Positions 26,801-36,218 of a DNA stretch of 64,000 bases are shown one piece after another. Source of the stretch: Actinernus sp. WN-2022 (lineage: Eukaryota; Cnidaria; Anthozoa; Actiniaria; Actinernidae); contig JAOWCC010001589.1 of the NCBI GenBank assembly GCA_030867875.1, forward strand, positions 83,227,537-83,291,536, given 5' to 3'. The notes beneath the pieces are model-generated. The model was not told where the DNA came from. It made no database searches and saw only the letters and a program-made list of their open reading frames with translations. Both the position numbers and the translations under genes were made by a program. Position 1 is the first letter of the stretch. Every line of letters starts with the position of its first letter.

Positions 26801-29800
26801 CGACTCTAGTTGACATCATTATATGCAGATATTAACGATCCGTTTTGCAGTTAAAATATTACCTTGCTTGCATCCTCCGCACAAATCATGCACGACCCCC
26901 CTCAGTGTGCCGTTGACTGGACTTGTACCAAGTCCCTTTCCATTGCCCTTGATTTCAAGGCACATGCCACACCCAAGGCTATTTTGGAAATCGTCTTTAC
27001 CAGCTGCTACTCGTATCCATCCAGGTTGAATGGCCAGCGGTGACAAAGGGTCCAGCGAGCATGCGCCACCACCTGGGTAAATCCCGTAGTAAGTAGCCTT
27101 TATGAAAAAAAAAGATAATTATGATGAAGTTCTGGTGACGAACACAATAACTGTATAATAAATAAGTAATATAATAACGGATTATTTTTACCTCTCCTTG
27201 AGATTGGGTCTTGTATCTGTTGTACACGCCTTGGATGTTAGGGAGACTCGTGTCTCGTCTAAACCGGCCTGTCACTCGGCCCTGTATAAAATAAAAAAAA
27301 ACGCATTATGTAAGACCTCGGCCAGAATTATTTTGGTATAGTTCACAGTTTTTGGAGCAAATTACAACTCAAAATCTATTCATACTGTCAAATAGTAAAG
27401 TAGACAAAGTTAAACAACATTCTTGTCAGGAAAACGTGACATGGTCTAATTCAAACAGAGCCAAAGTCATGAAGTACGGCCACACGTCTTGACAACTCGC
27501 CGAACTAGAATCAAGTTAAAATTGAAGGTGCAGTCCGGCTTCAAAATTGCTAACTGTTGCCCAGGCAAATAAATCTTCCCGCATCGATCTCGACATTTCC
27601 TGTCTTTGGACCGCCATGCAGCGACGACATTGTGCTCGATATTTTGCCGTTCTCTACGGCCCTAGTATTGCCAGAGTGGCTAGTGAAACTCAGAAGAACT
27701 ACTAAGCTCCATGGACACTTTTTCGCTGATGGTTATCTGAGGCGACTTAATTATTGTAGACATTAAAGTTTTTGAAACATTTTGTTAGCATTGAATTGTG
27801 CCACATAAGTTCAAAACAGTTTCAAGGAGGAACTTGTCATTCAACTTCTTTGCCAAACTGCACTGAAATTAGGATTCCAACGGGGGCTCTTGCGTGCACT
27901 CCGCCATGTTTATGTAAAACTTTCACAGCAGGACTTTGAGTATAGTAGCAGGTATTTCCTCTGTCTCTCTTATATTACTGATAGATTTTAATATAGTAGA
28001 ATCTTTGAGTAACACCATAGGAAGCCCAGTATTTTAATAATGTGGTACCCTATAAAGATAGGCTACTTAAACTTAATCTACTGCCACTTTCATACTGGCT
28101 AGAATATCTAGACCTCATATATTTGTTTAAGTGTCGCCTTAAGCTTAACAATACCGATCTATCTAGTTATGTAACTCCATGCTCGCTTTCATCAAGATCT
28201 ACAAGAAGCACTACTGGTTCAGACTACAAGCTTAACCCATGCAAAACATCTACTTATAGGGATTCTTTCTTTAATCGCATAGTTATTCTATGGAACTCGC
28301 TGCCTTTAAATATTAAGTCCTGTAGTTCAATTTCGTCTTTCAAAACATTGCTACGAGCTCACTATCTTGCGCTTTTGCTTTCCACTTTTGACCCTGATCG
28401 CATTAGAACCTATAAAACTATCTGTTCTAAATGCCGATCTACTAACACATCTACTATTTGTTGCCGCTAACTTTTTTTCTGCGCTTATTTACTTGTACTT
28501 GGCCGGCCGACCAAATGTACAAATATACACTATTATTATATTTTTTTTTGCATCATATATTTTACATTTCATGCTTAAAATACATTATTCATAGTTCTAT
28601 CTGTAATGTATTGTCAGTGTATTCGTATTTGTCTCAGGCTGAGCTCGTTTGGACCTAGAGTCTGTTTCTCAGCCTGAGTTAAGCTATTAAAAAAAACAAA
28701 AAAAAAACAAGTCTACCACAGGAAGCCCGGTATTTTTGATAATGTGGTACAAGTGTGCCACAGGAAGCCCGGTTTGTTCAATAATTTGAACAAGTGTACC
28801 ACAGGAAGCCCGGTATTTTCAATAATGTGATACAAGTATCCCACAGGAAGCAGCAACCGTGTGATGCCAGTCAATATCATAACGCATACCCGAATTCAGG
28901 TGTGATAAAGGCTTAGTTGATAATATTTTATTTTTTACCTGCTAAATGTGACGCAATCTTCATCGCTTGTTTCCTCTTCTCTATTAGAAGTATAGTGACA
29001 TATATAAAGACCATGACTCATGTAACAGTGTTTAGAGGGTTTACCTGATTAACTTCGAAAACGCACTTTATTTCAAGCTACGAAGCCAAATTAAGCGGGA
29101 AAATTATCGCTTGCTTTGGAAGTGTTTATTCGATCTGTTTTTTTCTGGTTTTCGTGAGATTCGCTGTGTTATTGACTTACTCGATACGACGTAAAATAAC
29201 TGCACAATGGTTAAATCGGATATAAGGCGTGTAACTCGGGTCAAATCATTGAATATTAGGTGACTTGCGAAAATATCTGCGTCTAAATTTTCTATGCAAA
29301 CTCCTATTGGTCAATTCTACAATACAATACGTTCACGTGTTAATTAGATTTGATATCTTTGGTCCATATTTCAGATGCCGCTGCACTTATGTGCCGAATC
29401 TAATTAGATAAACAAAGTCGTCCAATTATTATCTTTTGTTTCAATTGTGTTCGGCACGAGTGGACATGGAGTGGCATCTGAACCAAGTCTAATGATAGAT
29501 CAATGTAGGGGCGTAATTCACATTTGTATAGCATCCGTGCAGGCTCTTCTTCACCCTGAACCAAGTCTAATGATAGATCAATGTAGGGGCGTAATTCACA
29601 TTTGTATAGTGTTCGTATAGGCTCTTCTTCACCCTGAACCGAGTCTAATGATAGATCAATGTAGGGGCGTAATTCACATTTGTATAGCATCCGTGTAGGC
29701 TCTTCTTCACCCTGAACCAAGTCTAATGATAGATCAATGTAGGGGCGTAATTCACATTTGTATAGCATCCGTGTAGGCTCTTCTTCACCCTGAACCAAGT

Positions 29801-31292
29801 CTAATGATAGATCAATGTAGGGGCGTAATTCACATTTGTATAGCATCCGTCTCACCCTGAACCAAATCTAATGATGGATCAATGTTAGTAGGGGCGTAAT
29901 TCGCATTTGTATAGTGTTCGTGTAGGCTCTTCTTCACCCTGAACCAAGTCTAATGATAGATAAATGTAGGGGCGTAATTCACATTTGTATAGCATCCGTG
30001 CAGGCTCTTCTTCACCCTGAACCAAGTCTCATGATGGATCAATGTAGGGACGTAATTCACATTTGTATAGCGTCCGCGCAGGCTCTTTCCCCTTCTTCTC
30101 TCCATCCCATGAACTTGTTCGCAGGCTAAATATTAGGTACAGCAGACTCCCATCAACTCGAACTTCTCGCTAAATCGAACTAAAGGCAGTTTCACCTGAA
30201 TTTGCTTCACTCTATTACAGTAATGCACTTAGCTGCGACTCGAATTTTTCGCTAACTCGAACAAGATTGCGGTTTCCGCCTTCAGGAGAATATACTTTTA
30301 ATGCACTGATACAAACCCTCTTTCTATGAATATGTATCGACAAGATTTGGATTATTATGCTAACTAGATACTGTCTCAACTCCAGCCTCGATATCACCAA
30401 AGGCTTGGTTGCCTTTAAAAATGGCGGTCCGAGAATAGTTAATGAATTTTAATGAACAGTAATGGTAGAACATATTAGACCAGGTTTTATTATTAATCAA
30501 ATTTAAAGTGAAAACACTACGTTTGTTATATTTAGGGACTGTACTGGGTTGTCAAATCCAAACGATCGACTGGTTCGGTTATTAATAATATTCTGTAATT
30601 ATTTGATGCCACGTGGAAGTTCGAGTTTGCACCTCGATGCAGGACAAGGGGAAGCAAGTTAGACAAAATATTTTATATGCCCAAACGGAATGTTTATGAG
30701 CGCTGGAACGGAACATCTAGAGCAGGGGCAGGGGAAGGGTTTGGGGATTTAACCAACGAAGTAGGGCGGATATTTTCAGGAACCATCCATAATGCAACGT
30801 TCGCTTGCTTGTATCCACGAGTTGTCCATTGGGAGGCGATGTTTGTGTTCGATTGAATATTTGTTTCCAACGAAAGCAAAACAATCTTACTTATGGCCGT
30901 AAACAACAAAAGCAGTAGCAGCTAGGTCATGAGTGGTCCGGTTCTCGAGGTCCGTACTGGGAAAAAAACTGCCGGACCGCTGAGCAGCCAATCATAACGC
31001 GCGATTTCGATGGATACCGGACAGGCCGAAAATATGATAATTTTCCTGACGAGAAGTATCGACAATATAGCGTATTAAAGATTATTGGACACTAGGACAT
31101 GAAGTTATCACGTAGTTAGATGATTAGTATTGCTAGTTGAACTGAAATACAAACACAGTGGAACGACATGAAATGAGAACAAGCTGTGTTAATTCACATG
31201 ATGAGTTTATTATATAATATCGAGACAATAATTACCTCAGTGAGTAACACACCTTGGAGAACCAAAACCACCATCCACATCACACACATCAT
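13327..31292 (-). CDS. Secreted expansin-like protein with CBM14 chitin-binding domain and long polar tail, seven coding exons, 1079 aa
   Basis: Coding exons on the - strand are 31292-31236, 27281-27192, 27097-26863, 26519-26366, 25177-24954, 17339-17199 and 15665-13327. All splice phases match and give 1080 codons including the stop. Residues 1-19 are a signal peptide (MMCVMWMVVLVLQG). RFRR at 25-28 fits a furin site. Residues 50-135 are a double-psi beta-barrel of the expansin/EG45 type (ATYYGIYPGGGAC, CGMCLEIKGNG, HDLCGGCKQGDLDL). Residues 136-253 match the expansin C-terminal, CBM63-like domain (NPWYIKLQARNTR, GDNYFVGDGLG, FPMQVRMT). A Pro/Thr linker, a six-Cys CBM14 and a 720-residue tail follow. 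Expansins loosen polysaccharide networks without hydrolysis. With CBM14 attached, an extracellular chitin target is the natural inference, not shown. The 7.6-kb intron before exon 6 holds two LINEs. Confidence 0.9.
15973..17178. mobile_element. 1.2-kb hAT-like non-autonomous element carrying a minisatellite
   Basis: The perfect 14-base inverted ends AGGGTATAGATGGG (15973-15986) and CCCATCTATACCCT (17165-17178) are flanked by CAAACAAA and CAAATAAA, an 8-base duplication with one mismatch. The interior contains the 30-bp tandem array at 16335-16920 and scattered GTCAGTTGTCAGTT pieces of the same unit. There is no transposase. It fills most of the last intron of the expansin-like gene. Confidence 0.65.
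16335..16920. repeat. 30-bp minisatellite, 19 copies
   Basis: Nineteen copies of a unit containing TTTATGGCGTTTGTCATT and GGTCAGTTAAC run head to tail. Most units are 30 bases and several are 29, so any frame through the array is broken. Variants with GTTATC and GTCGTT alternate in blocks, which suggests expansion by multi-unit duplication. Confidence 0.9.
17770..18220 (-). mobile_element. LINE 3' remnant with ATT-repeat tail
   Basis: Read on the - strand, a short coding-like end is followed by an AT-rich untranslated stretch and finishes in AATAAAGTGTTATTATTATTATT. Such a microsatellite tail is typical of L2/CR1-type non-LTR elements. It is interrupted upstream by the hairpin element at 18220-18346. 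The family assignment is uncertain. Confidence 0.45.
18220..18346. repeat. 127-bp hairpin MITE
   Basis: The inverted arms TCCTCTTTTTGATGCACAG... and ...CTGTGCACCTATAAGAGGA continue inward through GATGACG and GTGAAGAGAAC to a short loop. A partial copy of one arm occurs near 17705-17740. It lies within the 7.6-kb intron of the expansin-like gene. Confidence 0.55.
18500..20570 (-). mobile_element. 5'-truncated non-LTR retrotransposon, reverse transcriptase with one frameshift
   Basis: Two overlapping frames (20497-19562 and 19589-18654) together encode a reverse transcriptase: QDWKLARVTPLFKQG, DNYRPISIISAVAKLFERL, LDLRKAFDTVDQ, the catalytic RMYADDTN box, and the C-terminal region RLYIRRIKQKAIMIYKALN...LWNELPEDVRQS. 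The two frames are separated by loss of one G inside the conserved GVxQGxxLGPLLF motif near 19575, so the copy is inactive. The endonuclease part is missing and the open frame ends at about 20570. A 3' untranslated region extends to about 18500. It sits antisense to neither gene; it is co-oriented with the expansin-like gene, inside its long intron. Confidence 0.85.
20900..21633. repeat. 9-bp tandem array (ATTCTTGCT)n then (ATCCTCGCC)n
   Basis: About 200 bases of ATTCTTGCT units (with TTATTC variants) pass into about 57 nearly perfect copies of ATCCTCGCC, up to 21633. On the - strand the second part reads Gly-Glu-Asp repeats and the first Ser-Lys-Asn. Because the period is a multiple of three, several frames stay open, and the 266- and 285-residue frames are not evidence of a gene. 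The array lies in the intron of the expansin-like gene. Confidence 0.9.
21641..22633. mobile_element. About 1-kb insertion with 17-bp inverted ends, splitting the 9-bp array
   Basis: GTCAGAAATTCATGCCA at 21641-21657 recurs perfectly inverted at 22617-22633. On both outer sides the sequence is the same array (ATCCTCGTC/ATCCTCGCC), with only a few units left at 22637-22675. The simplest reading is an insertion into the array. No coding region and no clear target duplication were seen. Confidence 0.5.
22690..24562 (-). mobile_element. 5'-truncated CR1-like LINE with intact 591-aa reverse transcriptase frame
   Basis: The frame 24562-22787 is uninterrupted. It contains the reverse transcriptase blocks FLDLSAAFDTVDHGILLSRL, LPYGVPEGSVLGPLIY and the catalytic FHLYADDTQLYLSF, then LKLNQDKSEVV and a C-terminal region ending FKSRLKTHLFQEAFNL, typical of the CR1/L2 group. 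No upstream endonuclease is present, so the copy is truncated although the polymerase part looks recent. A 3' stretch continues to about 22690. It lies in the same intron and orientation as the copy at 18500-20570 but belongs to a clearly different family. Confidence 0.88.
24655..24700. repeat. ATC/ATT microsatellite
   Basis: This is a run of CATTATCATCATTATCATC units directly upstream of the SINE fragment. It could be the simple-repeat tail of a neighbouring retroelement. Confidence 0.6.
24701..24885 (+). mobile_element. SINE fragment lacking the tRNA-like head
   Basis: From GTGAGTTGAGTTTGTTGG to TTTCAGGTCCCGTTAG the sequence matches the body of the SINE at 56100-56375, including CTCGCCCTTGCTCCGAGG and CTCCAGTTTTCCTC. 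The Pol III promoter half is absent. It ends about 70 bases from exon 5 of the expansin-like gene, in its intron. Confidence 0.65.
25178..26365. other. Intron 4 of the expansin-like gene
   Basis: There is no gene or well-formed repeat here. The open frames at 25417-25695 and 25599-25793 show no recognisable domain, and the flanking exons splice cleanly across this stretch. Confidence 0.5.
28003..28860. repeat. About 42-bp minisatellite interrupted by a LINE fragment
   Basis: Units of the type ACCACAGGAAGCCCGG ... AATGTGGTACAAGTG occur once at 28005-28045 and about four times at 28710-28860. The LINE fragment lies exactly between them. Each unit carries the inverted pair ACCACA/TGTGGT. A single related unit (ACACAGGAAGCCCG) appears near 45577. 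Confidence 0.6.
28045..28705 (+). mobile_element. LINE 3' fragment (C-terminus of reverse transcriptase ORF)
   Basis: The frame ending at 28470 reads like the C-terminal region of a reverse transcriptase protein: LNLLPLSYWLEYLDLIYLFK, FFNRIVILWNSLPLN and SSFKTLLRAHYL, then a Cys-containing end CSKCRSTNTSTICCR. A 3' untranslated region follows and ends in an A-rich tail near 28690-28708. The polymerase core is absent. It is opposite in orientation to the host gene. Confidence 0.75.
29372..29481. repeat. Hairpin element A with a core shared with element B at 33019
   Basis: CAGATGCCGCTGCACTTATG and its approximate inverse (GTGGCATCTG) enclose the core CTAATTAGAT...ATTATCTTTTGTTTCAATTG. The core is shared with the hairpin at 33019-33138, but the outer arms are unrelated. 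Confidence 0.55.
29481..30090. repeat. 78-bp minisatellite, eight copies
   Basis: Copies start near 29481, 29559, 29637, 29715, 29793, 29861, 29941 and 30020 and share CTAATGATAGATCAATGTAG and GGGCGTAATTCACATTTG. Five keep the 78-base period, so a - strand frame reads 26-residue units (MLYKCELRPYIDLSLDLVQG...). The other copies break the frame. It is a tandem repeat in intron 1 of the expansin-like gene, with no sign of being coding. Confidence 0.85.
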
Positions 31293-31390
31293 GACTGATG
31301 AGAAAAAAAGGCAAATGGTTTCTATTAGAAGTTTGATCATCAAACTAACAATATGATCGATGTGAGTGGATTTATTGATAAGTCATAAGA

Positions 31391-31728
31391 CTACGTGCAT
31401 GTACACTGGAGCAAACATTTCCAGATTCCATAACGACTACCGGCGGAACGTTTAGATACTGGATTCGTTTAGATACCGGATTCGTTTTGCCGTTTACACA
31501 CAACATCCGGGATCAAAATGTTACCGATTCGTGACGACTCCCGGCGGAACGTTTAGATACCGCATTCGTTTTTCTGTATACACACATAAATCCGGGATCA
31601 AAACGATCCGGCTTCATCAGTGAAGTGTAAACGAACAAACCCGAATACCTTTCTAGCGTGAACGCCTTACGAATCCGAATATCCTACCGGTGATGAATCT
31701 GGGAACTCTTGCTCTAGTGTAAACGTAG
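31391..31728. mobile_element. MITE-like inverted-repeat element near the start of the expansin-like gene
   Basis: The ends CTACGT...ACACTGGAGCAA...CCAGATTC and their inverse (GAATCTGGGAACTC, TTGCTCTAGTGTAAACGTAG) pair up. The interior has two direct copies of CCGGCGGAACGTTTAGATAC about 100 bases apart. It lies within the probable 5' untranslated intron. Confidence 0.6.
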
Positions 31729-32485
31729 TATAGAGCGGGAAGCAAAAGGCTACACTATGAAATAGAAACGGAATCATTCCTCACTGGTCTAGAAAGGAAT
31801 TATATATACCACTTGGTCATTCAGTCTCGGCTCGAGCTTGTGCATTCAACATTCCAAACCCACTTAGTATACAGGTTTGCCCAAAACCTTTATAAATGAT
31901 TTCATCCGGAATAAGTCCATTCCATTCAACATTATGTGATCATGCAGTCCATGATTTTTGGAAGGCCCTAATATGAAACTCACAGCTTCTTTATAAATCA
32001 GAGTGAACTAAAACTGAAGTTTTCAAATAGGAACTGACGCACTGACGCCATACACAATAAAGCCGGCAGCCAACGAGAATACAGTTTTGATCTATAAATA
32101 TGTAGCCATGCTTCTCGACTTATGATCAGATACTGCATGACATAGACTACCTCATAATTTTCTTTTAGTTTTCTTTCTTATAAACTGAGAACTCGAAGGG
32201 AAGGGCGCAAAGGTAGAAAATAAATTATATACGCGTCAAAGAGATTATTGAACAAACGTGTTTTTGTAACCGAGTCTACAAGCAATAGAAAAGAATGAGC
32301 CGACGCCCTTGTACCTCATAGATTATTAGGGGTAATTGTGAAACTCTTTGTATGCATTTGTTAAAAAAAAACACGTTAATTTAACTTTATTGAAAACAAG
32401 CTTCTTCGTTTGTATAGAAACCCAGTCATGATGCCGTTTTTTAAATAGAAGATTGAAATACTTAATTACAAACTTGGAAGACTTA

Positions 32486-32600
32486 CCTTGATATTCTTTA
32501 CCGATTCCCGACGTTGTTAGGATGCGAAATACAGACCCTTTTTCTCCAGTCCCTCTACGAACCAAGCACCAGTGTTCCAGTAAGTTTTTAAGCGCAGAAA
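32486..32600 (-). promoter_or_regulatory. Probable non-coding first exon (5' UTR) of the expansin-like gene
   Basis: On the - strand a strong donor (ATCAAG/GTAAGT) ends a stretch without any ATG. The matching acceptor TTTTTTTCTCATCAG lies two bases before the initiator ATG at 31292. The upstream edge of the exon is not visible in the sequence; 32600 is a guess. Confidence 0.45.
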
Positions 32601-33018
32601 TGAAAACATTACATATGACTGTCCTTGTTAATGTTTGATATTGTGGTAAACCAAATCAGGTTAGAAGGTCAATAGAGCTGGCACGCCGTGATTTTGTAAG
32701 TGCTCCACCTGTATGAACCGGTGCGGTTTCGCTTAAACGAAGATTGTTGATCTGATAAAATAACTTTTTTAACTATTAACTATGTGAATTATTATTTTAC
32801 GAAGATTGAAACGGTTACAGTGTCTGACTAAGTCATATAATTATTCAAGACAAGAGAGGCCTATCAAGGGATCAGCGGTTTTCGATTGAGTGTCGTAAAA
32901 CCAAAATCAGCAAAGTAATTACAGAGTCAATCACGGCAGCAAGTAAAGCCAATCATGAACTGAACTGAAGTAATTCGTGATTGGTTGCTACGATCATCTG
33001 CAAGTAGACACTTATAGG

Positions 33019-33138
33019 CCCGATTCAAACGTCGAACTTTTCATGCGCAGAACCTAATTAGATCAAAAGGAAGCGCCTGATTATCTTTTGTTTCAATTGC
33101 GTTCAGCGTATGACAAGTTCGACGTTTAAATCGGGACT
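33019..33138. repeat. Hairpin element B
   Basis: CCCGATTCAAACGTCGAAC and GTTCGACGTTTAAATCGGG are inverted ends. ACTTATA lies on both sides and may be a target duplication. The core CTAATTAGAT...ATTATCTTTTGTTTCAATTG is the one also seen in the hairpin at 29372-29481. Confidence 0.6.
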
Positions 33139-33530
33139 TATATACTTATATCAATCACCAATGGTACTTTTCAAGATACTTGTTCAAAAGTTTTCAATCG
33201 TTTACCAGATGATATTAGAACTTGCACTAATTGTAAAATGTTTGCCAAACTTGTGAAGACTTGTCTCACTGATATTGCCACAACTATAGACTTTCGGCTT
33301 AATAATTTTAAATTGTATATTTATATATTATTTTTAGTACTAGTAGTATCATTATAACTGTTATCATTTATGTATTCATTTAATTGATTGATTGATTGAT
33401 TGATTGATTCATCCATCCATCCATCCCGCCATCCGACCATCTATCCATTCATTCATTCATTCATCCCTCCATCCATCACTTTATTCATTCATTCATTCCA
33501 AATAAACCGTAAATTATTATTATTTATTAT
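33139..33530 (+). mobile_element. LINE C-terminal remnant with simple-repeat tail
   Basis: A frame reading FNRLPDDIRTCTNCKMFAKL resembles the end of a LINE protein. It is followed by an AT-rich 3' region and then (GATT)n, (CATC)n and (CATT)n simple repeats at about 33382-33500. Everything upstream is missing. Confidence 0.5.
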
Positions 33531-33919
33531 TATTACTTGAACCAACTGACGAGGAGAAGTAAACGCAATCGTGGATAACTCTCGTTACAACGAACATTGA
33601 TTGCGTGCAGACCGAAACAATGTTTGGTTTTAGTTTAGAACTTTATTAGCTGATAATTACAAAACAGTTGTAACAGCCAATAGAAAAGCTAAGCAAACGC
33701 AAAACCAAAGCAATCACTTATTACTTTGGACACCATAACGCCGCGATAGCACTAGCGATCACTAGCCCCTGTTAAAAACTAGTGTAAGTCTGCGTCGGAG
33801 AGAAAACAAACTCTGGATTTTTCCAACAGAGTGATATAGAAAGAGCTGACTCATCCAGCGCTAGCTCTTTCTCGGCCTATTTAAACAATAACCTGATATG
33901 ATAAACTAAGATATGCTAA

Positions 33920-34820
33920 GGGACGGACCATTAGAAAAGTTATGGGGGGGGTGGGGGAATTCCCCCCAAAAAAAACATACGAGGGAAAATTATAAAAAAA
34001 CATATTCATGCACAACAAGCGACACAGAAAAAAAATCCTACATGGAGGGAGAGAGGCAAGGCAGAGGCCAGGGACGTACTGCACAAATGTACAGGGATGC
34101 CATCAACTGCAAAGCGTTTCCTTCTATCGCACTGTTATTGTTGCAGCAACTCTTTTGTGATTGATTTATCCACTATTAAAAGCAGGAGAAATTTACATAA
34201 TTTTTCGTCCGGAACTATACGAAGCAGAATTCTCTGCTTTAGTTTGAACGCTCCAAATTCTCTCCTACTGCAGCTCCGGCCATACCAAAAGTCACACAAG
34301 AAAAATAGTACGAAATCATGACGAAATGGAACTTTAACAGTGATTTGTACCACACCAGAATACTGCAAATTTATTCTTCTATCTGAATTCAGCGGTAAGT
34401 ATTCAAGCTAAACCCAGGTAGTTCCTAAACCAGTAACGCCTTGTAAAAAAATCACTTTACTCGCGAAAGCAAATTCAAATTTGTACGGTCGAAATCTTAA
34501 TATAATCACTAAGTCATATATCATTTTATTTGTTTTATAAGGCAAAATAGCTCCCAAATCCATGTATTTTTGAGTGAAATGACTGGGCCGATAATGGAAG
34601 TGAGTCACCGGTTATCGATATGTAGGCTTTTATACGCAATGACTTTGATATGCAAAGGTAGCTAATTTTGAATAGATTAGTACATAAAATGTTTTTAAAA
34701 AAAAAACGTGCATGAGATCGTAGCCGAAAAAAAAATTGCTGCACAGCAAACTGGAGTAAAACAAAATGCATGCAGCTTGAGAATCCCCCCACCCCCCATA
34801 ACTTTTCTAATGTCCTTCCC
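33920..34820. mobile_element. 901-bp non-autonomous element with TAA target duplication (Harbinger-like candidate)
   Basis: The left end GGGACGGACCATTAGAAAAG and the right end CTTTTCTAATGTCCTTCCC are imperfect inverted repeats that continue into ATGGGGGG/CCCCCCAT. TAA stands immediately outside both ends (33917-33919 and 34821-34823). A three-base TWA duplication with GGG-starting ends suggests PIF/Harbinger. The open frames inside show no transposase. Confidence 0.6.
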
Positions 34821-35209
34821 TAACCGCCGTGGGAAGCGAGTAGCAGCTGACGTTGGACTAACGCTCGAGTAAAACTGAGTTTTGAGCAACAGATAATTTC
34901 CAAGGAGAAATATCAATTCATATCTCAACACCACAATGTAGGTCGTCTTTATAATCTTTCAAATATTTCTTTTACTGGAGCCGTTGCACGCAAGAGCTTA
35001 CAGGGGGTGTATTCGCTGATATCGGGTCACGTGACGCATTCCACCAATCACACGGGAGAGAAACTATTTGTTGGGTTATAATTAACAATTCGACTGCGAG
35101 CTCGAGGTTTGTGTTGAGATCGATAGCGAGGTGCGCTGCCCCTCGTCTACTATCAACATCCATAGAAACCAGGCAAGAGCATAACCAAGCCACACTTCTG
35201 GCAACTTAG

Positions 35210-36215
35210 CGATCGAGAAAACTGTCAAAAAACTTCCCAAAACTGAAGCATTTTTGTCTGCAGCGCGCGCACGGTCGACAAGAACTATTATACAAATAGA
35301 GTGGACATTTGATGTTCTTAAAACAAATATAAGCCCGAAAACGAATTCGAAGTTCGATGGCTTATATGCTAGTTTTAAGAACATCAAATTTCCAAGGGAA
35401 ACTATCAGCCGATAGTTCCGAGACAAACACACTCTATTTGTCATAATTGTTCATCTCAAAATTGTCTTCCGCTGTCAGCGGGCACTATCGCCTATTAGTA
35501 TAAACCAACTAGTGGACTATTACAAATCCTGCATTCTGATTGGCTACCCTACTTTTTACCACAACTGCCGGTAATCTCGCGATCTGATTGGTTGAAGTAC
35601 GGTGGTAAATGAGAGTCCAGACAACGGTGCTGACGCGAGAAAGTTAGAGACAACGCTGGCTCTTTCAAAGCTGTCACGCTTTGTAACGAAACTTCCTTGT
35701 ACGTTTTCTAATTATGTTGTAAAAAAACAAATTTCCTCTGGTTTTCCGTGATGTGGACTCTTATTTACCACGATTTACGTCATCACATGGTCAAAATTTG
35801 TTGTGGACTCACTTGGCTCCGCCTCGTGAGTCCATAACAAATTTTGACCATGTGATGACGTAAATCGTGGTAAATAAGAGTCCACACCACGGAAAACCAG
35901 TGGAAATTTGCTAAATAGGTCTATTTGTGATAGCCCATGGTAGAGAAACCTCACGCATTTTCACTAAGTAATAACTTCTCAACTTCAATTTATTTATTTC
36001 TATTATTTTCTACTGTCCGACTAGTTAGTTTATACTAAAACAATTAGACCTCTCGCCCTCATGGGCTACGAGTTAAATAGCCCATTCAGCTGCGCCTCAT
36101 GGGCTACTACGACTCGTAGCCCAGCATTCGGGCTGCGGGTCTAATTGTTAAATAGTTTGCATCCGCGGACGACAACTATCAGGTTAGGTGATCGCTCTTG
36201 GCCAATGAGCCCGGA
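35210..36215. repeat. Inverted copy of the 5032-5880 composite with a nested hairpin
   Basis: Blocks homologous to those at 5032-5880 appear in reverse order. A MITE copy spans 35495-36038 (ends TTAGTATAAAC). It is split near 35556 and 35913 by an insertion whose core, 35728-35909, is an almost perfect 180-base palindrome containing ACGATTTACGTCATCACATG. A hairpin block follows to 36160 and a fourth-block fragment runs to 36215. Confidence 0.6.
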
Positions 36216-36218
36216 CGC

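Noticed and set aside
29400..29855. 151-codon frame with 26-residue repeats
   Set aside because: It follows the 78-bp minisatellite and breaks as soon as a copy deviates from 78 bases; it lies in an intron.
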